Assembly (NCBI GenBank): GCA_025357355.1
Contig: JANXPK010000594.1
Coordinates: 1-5,151, forward strand
DNA from: Rhodobacterales bacterium
GTDB lineage: Bacteria; Pseudomonadota; Alphaproteobacteria; Rhodobacterales; Rhodobacteraceae
Length of the DNA: 5,151 nucleotides
Direction: 5' to 3'
Position numbers and translations under genes: made by a program. The notes beneath the pieces are model-generated. The model had not been told where the DNA came from. It saw only the letters and a list, made by a program, of their open reading frames with translations, and searched no databases. Positions 1 to 5,151 of this stretch are shown here, one piece after another (positions within the stretch are counted from its first letter, which is position 1; every line of letters begins with the position of its first letter).

Positions 1-1253
1 CCGAGGCCAACACGATCCTGCGCGCCTGCGTGCATTGCGGGTTCTGCACGGCGACCTGTCCGACCTATCAGGTGCTGGGCGACGAGGCTGACAGCCCGCG
101 CGGCCGCATCTATCTGATCAAGGAAATGCTGGAAACCGGACGGCCCGCCGATGCGCGGACGGTCAAGCATATCGACCGCTGCCTGTCATGTCTGGCCTGC
201 ACCACAACTTGCCCGTCGGGCGTGGATTACATGCATCTGGTCGATCAGGCGCGGGCCTATATCGAGGCGACCTACCGGCGACCTCTTGGCGAGCGGATGT
301 TGCGATGGGGGCTGGCGCGGGTGATCCCCTACCCGACGCGGTTCCGGCTGGCGCTGTTTGCGGCACGGCTGGCACGGCCTTTCGCGGGCATTTTGCCCGA
401 CCAGCGGCTGCGCGCTATGGTGGCGATGGCACCCGCCCGGTTGCCGCCGGTCAGCCGCAACGATGACGCGCAGGTGTTCCCGGCATCGGAGATCAGGCGG
501 ATGCGGGTGGCGCTGATGACCGGCTGCGCGCAGAAGGCGTTGAACACTGACATCAATGACGCGACGATCCGGCTGCTGACACGCCTCGGCTGCGAGGTGG
601 TGATCCCGCGCCAGATGGGCTGCTGCGGCGCGTTGGTTCATCACTTGGGACGCGAGGGCGAGGCCAGGGGTTTTGCCGCCGCCAACGTCAAAGCCTTCCT
701 GGCGGAAAAGCGGGCGGGTGGATTGGATGCGATCATCATCAACACCTCTGGCTGTGGCACGACGGTCAAGGATTACGCGCATCTTTTGGGCACAGCCGAG
801 GCGGCCGAGGTGGCGGCAATGGCGCGCGATGTCAGCGAAGTGCTGAGCCAGCTTGGCCTGCCGCAGGGCGCGCCAAAAGGGCTCAGGGTGGCCTATCATG
901 CGGCCTGTTCGTTGCAGCATGGCCAGAAGATCGTCGCCGCCCCCAAGGACCTGCTGCGCCGCGCCGGGTTCGAGGTAGTGGAGCCTGCGGACGCGCATCT
1001 GTGCTGCGGCTCGGCTGGAACCTACAACCTTTTGCAGCCCGAGATCTCGGCACAGTTGCGCGACCGCAAGGTGGCCACGCTGGAGGCCAGGCGCCCGGAC
1101 GTCATCGCGGCGGGAAATCTGGGCTGCATGATGCAGATCGGTCAGGCAACCGGCGTGCCGGTCGTGCATACTGTCGAGCTTTTGGACTGGGCCACCGGCG
1201 GCCCGGTTCCGCAAAATTTGCGACAAACCCTCGCCGTAAATCCGCCCTTGTGA
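1..1253 (+). CDS. glcF: Glycolate oxidase iron-sulfur subunit GlcF (5' partial)
   Basis: This is the iron-sulfur subunit of the membrane-associated glycolate oxidase complex (GlcDEF), which oxidises glycolate to glyoxylate and passes electrons towards the quinone pool. The reading frame is open to the left edge (first whole codon at base 3, reading EANTILRAC), so the true start lies upstream. The GTG at base 30 is an internal Val codon between cluster cysteines and not a start. Two ferredoxin-type motifs CxxCxxCxxxCP are seen: Cys codons at 27, 36, 45 and 57, and again at 180, 189, 198 and 210. Two cysteine-rich CCG modules follow, with GCCG encoded near 618-629 and LCCGSAG near 999-1019, each followed by a further conserved Cys (SGCG and NLGC). 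This order, [4Fe-4S]x2 then CCGx2, is that of GlcF/LutA/GlpC-like proteins. The DSPRGRIYLIKEMLE segment and overall length favour GlcF. glcD and glcE are expected just upstream but are not visible. Only the extreme N-terminus appears to be missing. Confidence 0.95.
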   Translation, partial: EANTILRACVHCGFCTATCPTYQVLGDEADSPRGRIYLIKEMLETGRPADARTVKHIDRCLSCLACTTTCPSGVDYMHLVDQARAYIEATYRRPLGERMLRWGLARVIPYPTRFRLALFAARLARPFAGILPDQRLRAMVAMAPARLPPVSRNDDAQVFPASEIRRMRVALMTGCAQKALNTDINDATIRLLTRLGCEVVIPRQMGCCGALVHHLGREGEARGFAAANVKAFLAEKRAGGLDAIIINTSGCGTTVKDYAHLLGTAEAAEVAAMARDVSEVLSQLGLPQGAPKGLRVAYHAACSLQHGQKIVAAPKDLLRRAGFEVVEPADAHLCCGSAGTYNLLQPEISAQLRDRKVATLEARRPDVIAAGNLGCMMQIGQATGVPVVHTVELLDWATGGPVPQNLRQTLAVNPPL

Positions 1254-1276
1254 CACGGTACAGCGACGGCGAGATC

Positions 1277-1283
1277 GGGAGGT
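1277..1283 (+). promoter_or_regulatory. Shine-Dalgarno site of the serine protease gene
   Basis: GGGAGGT lies 5 nt before the ATG at 1289. It decides the start, because the frame stays open upstream well into glcF but only this ATG has both a good ribosome binding site and a signal peptide behind it. Confidence 0.8.
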
Positions 1284-1288
1284 GCCCA

Positions 1289-2104
1289 ATGCGCGTGTTT
1301 GCCATTCTAGTGCTGTCTTGTCTGCTGGCCGACCCTTTGGCCGCCGAAACCACGCCATTGGTCAAGCTGCAAACCCTCAACGACAGCCGGGGTTGGGAAG
1401 GGGTGGGCAAGCTGGTGCTGGGCGATCACGGGTTTTGCACCGGGGCGCTGATTGCGCCGCAAGTGGTGCTGACAGCGGCGCACTGCCTGTTTGACAAGGA
1501 CACCGGCGCGCGGATTGATCCGGCACAGATCAAATTCCTGGCGGGCTGGCGAAATGGCCGGGCGGAAGCCTATCGCGGCGCGGTTCAGGCCGTGGCGCAT
1601 CCGGATTACGTCTATGGCGGGTCCGACCAGCTGGGCCGTGTGGCCTATGATGTGGCGGTGGTCGAGCTGGATTCGCCGATCCTGTCGACCAGCGTCAAAC
1701 CCTTTGCGGTGGCCGATGCTCCGGAAAAGGGCGACACGGTGGCGGTGCTGTCCTATGCGCAGGATCGCGCCGATACGCCGTCGTTGCAGCAGGCCTGCAA
1801 TGTGACAGAGCGGCAGACCGGCGTTCTGGTCATGACCTGCGATGTCGATTTCGGCTCCTCCGGCGCGCCGGTGTTCAGGGTCAAGGACGGGGTGGCGCAA
1901 GTTGTTTCGGTGATCTCGGCCAAGGCGGTGATGGACGGCCAGCAGGTGTCGCTGGGCTCTGCGTTGCAGATCCCGTTGGCCAAACTGATGGCAGAGCTGG
2001 ACGCGGGCAACCCGAACCGGGCGTTCGCGGGCCATGTCAAGATGTTGTCGGGCGACGCTGGTCGCGGCGCCAAGTTCGTCAGGCCGACCTCGACGTCGCC
2101 TTAA
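1289..2104 (+). CDS. Exported trypsin/V8-like serine protease (S1 family)
   Basis: The 271-residue product is a chymotrypsin-fold serine endopeptidase, predicted to act in the periplasm or outside the cell. It starts with a Sec signal peptide (MRVFAILVLSCLLADPLAAE, likely cleaved after an Ala near residues 18-19). The triad is complete: His65 in LTAAHC, Asp121 in YDVAVVELD, and Ser191 in FGSSGAP. Cys50 and Cys66 bracket the histidine like the classical His-loop disulfide, and Cys170 with Cys184 could form a second bridge. The serine motif is GSSGAP rather than GDSGGP, which is typical of the V8/glutamyl-endopeptidase-like bacterial group (COG3591 style) and not evidence of inactivity. Asp185 sits six residues before the serine, near the usual S1-pocket position, but substrate preference cannot be read safely. 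No extra domain follows the catalytic domain. The gene lies 35 bp after glcF on the same strand with no obvious promoter or terminator between them, so read-through from glcF is plausible. Its substrate is unknown. Confidence 0.9.
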   Translation: MRVFAILVLSCLLADPLAAETTPLVKLQTLNDSRGWEGVGKLVLGDHGFCTGALIAPQVVLTAAHCLFDKDTGARIDPAQIKFLAGWRNGRAEAYRGAVQAVAHPDYVYGGSDQLGRVAYDVAVVELDSPILSTSVKPFAVADAPEKGDTVAVLSYAQDRADTPSLQQACNVTERQTGVLVMTCDVDFGSSGAPVFRVKDGVAQVVSVISAKAVMDGQQVSLGSALQIPLAKLMAELDAGNPNRAFAGHVKMLSGDAGRGAKFVRPTSTSP

Positions 2105-2502
2105 GGTGATGGTTCGGGGTATTGCTTCTGACAGGCCAGGATGGCTGGCTGCGCCTGAATGGCCAGTTTGACCCGTTTGGCCTTGAGGCTGGCGAGTTTG
2201 GCGGCTTCGGCGTCCAGGTCGATGGCGACCGGGCGGCTGATAATTTGCGGCTCATCGATGAGACAGCTGCGCGATTGAGGATGGGGGTGGCCCTTGAACG
2301 GCGCCGGGGTGCAATCAACGTATTCCGGCATGTTTACAACATCGGTGCCCAAGGCATAGCCACGGTCAAGGTTGCCTTGCGTCTCTGAAATCAGACGGTC
2401 GACCGCGCGCAGGTCGGGCGTGACGCTGTAGATGCATTGTTGCTGCGGCGTGCCACAAGCTGCCAGACCCAGAAACGCCGCCGATACCAGAAACCGCTTC
2501 AT
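2101..2502 (-). CDS. Small putative outer-membrane lipoprotein, unknown function
   Basis: This 133-residue lipoprotein has no function I can assign. The N-terminus MKRFLVSAAFLGLAACG is a clear lipoprotein signal peptide with lipobox LAAC. Cys16 would be the lipidated residue, and Gly at +2 (not Asp) suggests sorting to the outer membrane by the E. coli rule. The mature part has four further cysteines (23, 64, 80, 124), enough for two disulfides in the periplasm. Two stretches look helical: about residues 29-49, and an Ala/Lys/Leu-rich segment at about 96-127. They flank a Pro/His-rich middle (TPAPFKGHPHPQ). The start at 2502 was chosen over upstream in-frame starts because those would run antisense through hemF, and because the signal peptide and a GGGGGA ribosome binding site (minus strand, 2512-2507) fit here. 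It is divergent from hemF and converges on the protease gene. It is probably its own transcription unit. Confidence 0.8.
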   Translation of the reverse strand: MKRFLVSAAFLGLAACGTPQQQCIYSVTPDLRAVDRLISETQGNLDRGYALGTDVVNMPEYVDCTPAPFKGHPHPQSRSCLIDEPQIISRPVAIDLDAEAAKLASLKAKRVKLAIQAQPAILACQKQYPEPSP

Positions 2503-2527
2503 CGCATCCCCCAACCATGTTGGCCCA

Positions 2528-2555
2528 AGCATAGGCCGACCAAAGGCGAATTCAA
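2528..2555 (-). promoter_or_regulatory. Candidate sigma-70 promoter of the lipoprotein gene
   Basis: Read on the minus strand, TTGAAT (2555-2550) is followed by a 16 bp spacer and TATGCT (2533-2528). Each box matches the sigma-70 consensus at four of six positions. Transcription would start near 2521, giving a leader of about 20 nt that contains the GGGGGA ribosome binding site. This is pattern matching only. Confidence 0.4.
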
Positions 2556-2586
2556 CCGCCTCGCGACATTGTGGCTTCGTGCCGCG

Positions 2587-2615
2587 TTGGCAGCGCGGGT
2601 CGCAAATGCTAGCAA
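2587..2615 (+). promoter_or_regulatory. Weak candidate promoter for hemF
   Basis: TTGGCA (2587-2592), a 17 bp spacer and TAGCAA (2610-2615) resemble a weak sigma-70 promoter. A start near 2622 would leave a leader of only about 11 nt beginning at the Shine-Dalgarno, which counts against it. I see no FNR-type TTGAT-N4-ATCAA box in the 130 bp between the lipoprotein gene and hemF, although haem genes are often under oxygen control. Confidence 0.2.
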
Positions 2616-2621
2616 GTCGCC

Positions 2622-2627
2622 AAGGAG
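2622..2627 (+). promoter_or_regulatory. Shine-Dalgarno site of hemF
   Basis: AAGGAG lies 5 nt before the ATG at 2633. It selects this start over several in-frame upstream starts that reach back into the antisense of the lipoprotein gene. Confidence 0.85.
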
Positions 2628-2632
2628 ACGCC

Positions 2633-3493
2633 ATGCCTGAAGCCCTTGCCGACGCATTCGACGACCGCAAACCCCGTGCCGCCGCCTGGTTTCGCCACCT
2701 GCGCGATGACATTGTCGCCGCGTTCGAGGGGCTGGAACATACAGCGGGCAGCTCTGTCCGGTTTGACGTGACGCCCACGAACCGGGCAGACGGCGGCGGC
2801 GGATTGATGAGCGTGCTGCGCGGCGGGGCGGTGTTCGAAAAGGTCGGCGTCAACCTGTCCGAGGTGCATGGGACATTGGGCGACAAGGCGCGGGCGGCAA
2901 TGACGGCGCACGGGATCGTGATGGGCGATGGCACGTTCTGGGCCAGCGGGATTTCACTGGTGGCACACATGGCCAATCCGCATTGCCCGGCGGTTCACAT
3001 GAACACCCGGATGTTCTGGACGCCGGGGGCTTCGTGGTTCGGTGGCGGCGCAGACCTTAACCCCTGCATCGAATATCCCGCGGATACCGCCCATTTCCAC
3101 AGCCAGATGCGCATGGCGTGCGACGCCCATGCACCCGACTACTATCAGCGGTTCAAGGCCTGGGCCGACAGCTATTTCTTCATTCCCCATCGCGGGCGGG
3201 CGCGCGGCGTCGGCGGCATCTTTTATGACGATCTGGCCACCGGCGACTGGGAGGCCGACTTTGCCTTCACCCAAGACGTCGGCTGCGCCTTTCTGCCGGC
3301 GTTTGCGCCCTTGGTTCAACGCCGCCTGCCGACTGCTTGGACCGATGCCGACCGCGAGACCCAGTTGATCCATCGCGGCCTCTATGCCGAATACAATCTT
3401 GTCTATGATCGCGGCACCAAGTTCGGGCTGGAAAGCGGACATGATCCGGCGGCCGTGCTGATGTCGCTGCCCCCGGTGGCCAAATGGACCTGA
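2633..3493 (+). CDS. hemF: Oxygen-dependent coproporphyrinogen III oxidase
   Basis: HemF converts coproporphyrinogen III to protoporphyrinogen IX by oxidative decarboxylation of two propionates, using O2, in the cytoplasm. The 286-residue length is close to the family's usual 300 or so. Family motifs appear in order: GVNLSEVHG (72-80), HMNTRMFW (122-129), WFGGGADLNP (135-144), RGVGGIFYDDL (191-201), YAEYNLVYDRGTKFGL (251-266), and the C-terminal MSLPPVAKW. The stretch at residues 175-199 corresponds to the PROSITE HemF signature but departs from the form I recall at three places: Ala178 for Cys, Arg189 for Glu and Tyr198 for Phe. I believe this is a common alphaproteobacterial variant. The start is set by AAGGAG 5 nt upstream. 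The 3' end overlaps cobS by 10 nt, so the two genes are very likely cotranscribed. hemE, the preceding pathway step, lies just beyond cobS. Confidence 0.96.
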   Translation: MPEALADAFDDRKPRAAAWFRHLRDDIVAAFEGLEHTAGSSVRFDVTPTNRADGGGGLMSVLRGGAVFEKVGVNLSEVHGTLGDKARAAMTAHGIVMGDGTFWASGISLVAHMANPHCPAVHMNTRMFWTPGASWFGGGADLNPCIEYPADTAHFHSQMRMACDAHAPDYYQRFKAWADSYFFIPHRGRARGVGGIFYDDLATGDWEADFAFTQDVGCAFLPAFAPLVQRRLPTAWTDADRETQLIHRGLYAEYNLVYDRGTKFGLESGHDPAAVLMSLPPVAKWT

Positions 3494-4266
3494 AGGCCTG
3501 CGTCCGCGCCGAACTGCCTGCCTTCATGAGTGCGGTGCAGTTTCTCACACGCCTGCGGCTGCCCGTTGATGTCGAGTTCTCTCCCGAGGCGCAGGCGGCC
3601 AGTCCGCGGTGGTATGCGGGCGCCGGCGTACTGATCGGGCTGATCACCGGCGTGCTCTATTGGGGGGCGGCGCTGCTGTTCTCGCCCGTGATGGCCGTGC
3701 TGATTTCAACGGCGGCGGGGCTTCTGGTGACGGGCGCCCTGCATGAGGATGGCTTTGCCGATGCCTGCGATGGGCTGGGCGGGGTGCGCCCGAAAGAGCG
3801 GGTGCTGGAGATCATGCGCGACAGCCGTATCGGTACCTACGGCGTGCTGGGGTTGGGGGTGATGCTGGCGGGCAAGGTGGCGGCGCTGGCGGGAATGCCG
3901 GTGCATGCCGTGCCTTTCGTCCTGATCGCGGGCCATGCCACCAGCCGGGCGTCGATGCTGTGGGTCATGGTATCGTCCGACTATGTGCGCGATCAGGGGG
4001 CGGCGAGCGGCGTGGCCTCGGGTCTGGACCAGCGCGCCGTTGTGACCGGGCTGGTTACGGCATTGGCGTCGGTGCTGCCGCTCTTGTTCGTGCTGCCGTT
4101 TTTGTCGCTGCTGCTGGGGTTGGCGGGTCTGTGCGCCGGACATTACGCCATGCGCCGCCGCTTCGAGGCGCGGCTGGGTGGCTATACCGGCGATTGCCTG
4201 GGGGCCGTGCAGCAGTGCAGCGAGATCGGGCTCTATCTGGGTGTTCTTGTCTTGGCGGCGCCTTGA
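3484..4266 (+). CDS. cobS: Adenosylcobinamide-GDP ribazoletransferase (cobalamin synthase)
   Basis: CobS joins adenosylcobinamide-GDP to alpha-ribazole (or its 5'-phosphate), the nucleotide-loop assembly step of adenosylcobalamin synthesis, and sits in the cytoplasmic membrane. The 260-residue length is normal for the family. Diagnostic motifs: ALHEDGFADACDGLGG (residues 85-100, with the acidic HEDGFAD..DG core), EIMRDSRIGTYGVLGLG (109-125), and GGYTGDCLGAVQQCSEIG (232-249). Hydrophobic segments at about 45-66, 68-86, 117-137, 141-162 and 186-220, and the C-terminal end, fit a polytopic membrane protein. The ATG at 3484 lies inside the end of hemF and is preceded by a weak GGTGG (3475-3479). 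The alternative ATG at 3526 has no better site and would remove the N-terminal helix, so the first is preferred. The usual partners cobT, cobU and cobC are not in this window. CobS appears intact. Confidence 0.96.
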   Translation: MDLKACVRAELPAFMSAVQFLTRLRLPVDVEFSPEAQAASPRWYAGAGVLIGLITGVLYWGAALLFSPVMAVLISTAAGLLVTGALHEDGFADACDGLGGVRPKERVLEIMRDSRIGTYGVLGLGVMLAGKVAALAGMPVHAVPFVLIAGHATSRASMLWVMVSSDYVRDQGAASGVASGLDQRAVVTGLVTALASVLPLLFVLPFLSLLLGLAGLCAGHYAMRRRFEARLGGYTGDCLGAVQQCSEIGLYLGVLVLAAP

Positions 4267-4267
4267 G

Positions 4268-4284
4268 GCGAGATGTTTCCAGAT
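4268..4284 (+). repeat. Left arm of intergenic inverted repeat
   Basis: GCGAGATGTTTCCAGAT begins one base after the cobS stop. Its inverted partner is at 4436-4452, and 14 of 17 positions match without a gap, including a perfect 8-mer (GCGAGATG) and a perfect CAGAT. Confidence 0.55.
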
Positions 4285-4290
4285 GGAAAC
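4275..4290. terminator. Short perfect hairpin after cobS; possible 3'-end structure
   Basis: GTTTCC-AGAT-GGAAAC gives a 6 bp stem with a 4 nt loop beginning 9 nt after the cobS stop. An outer stem GGCGA (4267-4271) with TCGCC (4299-4303) could enclose it. There is no U-tract on either strand, so it may act as an RNA-stabilising 3' end or a Rho-associated structure, not as a canonical intrinsic terminator. Confidence 0.3.
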
Positions 4291-4352
4291 GCGCGACATC
4301 GCCTGTCGGATGATCGCCGCACCCCGGCGTCCCCTCACCGACCGCTGTCAGA

Positions 4353-4364
4353 GGGCAATGCCCG
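4353..4364 (+). repeat. Palindromic 12-mer, copy 1
   Basis: GGGCAATGCCCG, in which GGGCA and TGCCC are inverted arms around a single A. An identical copy begins 26 bp downstream, at 4379. Confidence 0.7.
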
Positions 4365-4378
4365 CCGAGGGGGCGGTC

Positions 4379-4390
4379 GGGCAATGCCCG
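4379..4390 (+). repeat. Palindromic 12-mer, copy 2
   Basis: GGGCAATGCCCG, identical to the copy at 4353-4364. Because each copy is nearly its own reverse complement, the two can pair with each other into a hairpin (A-A mismatch in the middle on the plus strand, U-U in the hemE transcript). That hairpin is extended by CCG (4365-4367) with CGG (4374-4376) around an AGGGGG loop. Its last seven bases, TGCCCGG when extended to 4391, can instead pair with CCGGGCA at 4406-4412. Confidence 0.65.
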
Positions 4391-4435
4391 GCGCTGCGCT
4401 TGTCACCGGGCAAGACGAAGATCGGACTAAATGCG

Positions 4436-4452
4436 ATCTGCACTCATCTCGC
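4436..4452 (-). repeat. Right arm of intergenic inverted repeat
   Basis: On the minus strand this reads GCGAGATGAGTGCAGAT, beginning one base after the hemE stop codon. It is the inverted partner of 4268-4284, with 14 of 17 positions identical. Confidence 0.55.
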
Positions 4453-4453
4453 G

Positions 4454-5151
4454 CTATGTCATGCCGCGTACGGTCTCGATCATCAGCGTCACGTTGTCGG
4501 GATTGGCATCGGGCGTGATGCCGTGGCCTAGGTTGAAGATATGGGGGCCGTGGCGGAATGCCTGCACCACGTGACGCGTGGCGTCGACAAGGGCCTGGCC
4601 TGCGGTCACCATGTGAGCGGGATCGAGGTTGCCCTGCACGCAGCCGTCGGTCTGCACATGGGCCGCCGCCCACTCCGGCGTCACCCCATTGTCAATCGCC
4701 ACGCAATCCGCCCCGGTGGCCTTGGCAAAGCCTGCATACCCGGCCCCCGCCTCGCGCGGGAAGGCGATGACCGGCAGGCCGGGGTGGCGGGCTTTCAGCG
4801 CGGCGATGATACGGGCGGTCGGGGCGACAGCAAAGTCGGTGAAATCGGCGCCTTTCAGCGAACCTGCCCAACTGTCGAAGAGCTTGACCACCTCCGCCCC
4901 GGCCTGAACCTGCATCGACAGGTATTCCACGGTCGCCTCGGTGATGCGGTCGATGAGGGCCGCGAATGCCGCGCGGTCCGCCGATTTGAGCAGATGGGCC
5001 GGGCCCTGGTCGGGCGTGCCGCGCCCGGCAACCATGTAGCTGGCCACTGTCCAGGGTGCCCCGGCAAAGCCGATCAGTGTGGTCCCGGGCGGCAGTTCGC
5101 GGGCGACAATGCGGACGGTTTCGTAAACCGGCGCCAAGTGGTCATGAATTG
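4454..5151 (-). CDS. hemE: Uroporphyrinogen decarboxylase (5' partial)
   Basis: HemE removes four acetate carboxylates from uroporphyrinogen III to give coproporphyrinogen III, the substrate of HemF, in the cytoplasm without a cofactor. About 231 C-terminal residues are present, ending in a TAG at 4456-4454. The frame is open to the window edge, where it reads IHDHLAPVYETVR; the TTG at 5137 is therefore an internal Leu codon, not a start. Against a usual length of about 345-355, roughly 110 N-terminal residues lie outside, including the early RQAGRY signature and its catalytic-site Asp region. Visible family motifs, in order: IGFAGAPWTVASYMVAG (with the conserved active-site-region Tyr), VKLFDSWAGSL, QGNLDP, and FNLGHGITPDAN (with the conserved His near the C-terminus). 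It is convergent with cobS across 187 bp. Nothing looks broken in the visible part. Confidence 0.95.
   Translation of the reverse strand, partial: IHDHLAPVYETVRIVARELPPGTTLIGFAGAPWTVASYMVAGRGTPDQGPAHLLKSADRAAFAALIDRITEATVEYLSMQVQAGAEVVKLFDSWAGSLKGADFTDFAVAPTARIIAALKARHPGLPVIAFPREAGAGYAGFAKATGADCVAIDNGVTPEWAAAHVQTDGCVQGNLDPAHMVTAGQALVDATRHVVQAFRHGPHIFNLGHGITPDANPDNVTLMIETVRGMT

Larger units (their letters stand above)
4267..4453. other. Non-coding, repeat-rich cobS-hemE intergenic region
   Basis: This 187 bp gap lies between two convergent genes. I see no convincing coding region: short open frames exist on both strands but have arginine/proline-rich, shadow-like products. It holds an imperfect terminal inverted repeat, a short perfect hairpin, a pair of identical palindromic 12-mers and two further GC-rich stems. 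None of the stems is followed by a T-run on either strand, so no textbook intrinsic terminator is present. The likeliest role is 3'-end structure for both transcripts. Confidence 0.6.

Noticed and set aside
1001..1288. Upstream extension of the serine protease frame into glcF
   Set aside because: The extra residues look like out-of-frame glcF, and the ATG at 1289 has a strong Shine-Dalgarno followed at once by a signal peptide.
186..1358. Long (390-residue) open frame on the minus strand antisense to glcF
   Set aside because: Its product is rich in Arg, His and Gln without recognisable motifs, and it lies opposite a gene with complete iron-sulfur and CCG motifs. Long antisense frames are common in GC-rich coding DNA.
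1855..1872. GSSGAP instead of GDSGGP taken as a dead protease
   Set aside because: The nucleophile Ser191, His65 and Asp121 are all present, and GSSGAP-type motifs are known in bacterial V8-like S1 proteases.
2122..2388. 88-residue plus-strand frame within the lipoprotein gene
   Set aside because: It is antisense to the lipoprotein gene and its product has no recognisable domain or signal.
2432..2632. Upstream extension of the hemF frame
   Set aside because: The added residues have no HemF similarity and overlap the lipoprotein gene; AAGGAG at 2622-2627 fixes the start at 2633.
2503..2976. Upstream extension of the lipoprotein frame across hemF
   Set aside because: It would run antisense through the hemF N-terminus and bury the lipoprotein signal peptide in the middle of the protein.
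4353..4412. The repeat pair as a CRISPR array or a riboswitch
   Set aside because: Two 12-mers with a 14 bp gap are far too short for a CRISPR array. I see no cobalamin-riboswitch B12-box-like sequence, and the site lies downstream of cobS and hemE, not in front of a gene.
4273..4531. Short plus-strand frames across the cobS-hemE gap, considered as a small gene
   Set aside because: They are arginine-rich, run into the antisense of hemE, and have no ribosome binding site or family features. The repeats explain the region better.

Overview
The window is GC-rich, densely coding bacterial chromosome. The protein flavour (a GlcF, a V8/trypsin-like protease ending its motif in GSSGAP, an alphaproteobacterial-style HemF and a CobS) suggests an alphaproteobacterium, most likely Rhodobacterales/Rhodobacteraceae. 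That placement is an inference from recognisable sequence style, not from a database search. No rRNA, tRNA, CRISPR array, insertion sequence or phage gene is visible. Base composition and coding style look even throughout, so nothing points to recent transfer.

Layout, left to right. (1) The window opens inside glcF, the iron-sulfur subunit of glycolate oxidase; about its first 20 or so residues are missing. (2) 35 bp later, on the same strand, comes an exported S1-family serine protease. (3) It converges on a short gene of unknown function on the minus strand that encodes a lipoprotein; the two stop codons overlap inside a TTAA palindrome. (4) A 130 bp divergent intergenic region separates the lipoprotein gene from hemF (oxygen-dependent coproporphyrinogen III oxidase). 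(5) hemF overlaps by 10 nt with cobS (adenosylcobinamide-GDP ribazoletransferase, the cobalamin synthase step). (6) A 187 bp non-coding stretch follows, unusually rich in inverted and direct repeats. (7) The window ends in the C-terminal two thirds of hemE (uroporphyrinogen decarboxylase) on the minus strand, whose 5' end lies beyond the window.

Functionally the right half is a small tetrapyrrole neighbourhood. HemE makes coproporphyrinogen III, HemF oxidatively decarboxylates it to protoporphyrinogen IX on the way to haem or bacteriochlorophyll, and CobS assembles the nucleotide loop of cobalamin, a branch from the same early precursor. The left half has glycolate oxidation (photorespiratory or two-carbon metabolism) followed by two cell-envelope proteins with no obvious link to it.

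I found no convincing new multi-gene system. The observations most worth a second look are the 187 bp cobS-hemE intergenic region (terminal inverted repeats one base outside both stop codons, plus paired palindromic 12-mers), the uncharacterised cysteine-bearing lipoprotein, and the tight hemF-cobS coupling.
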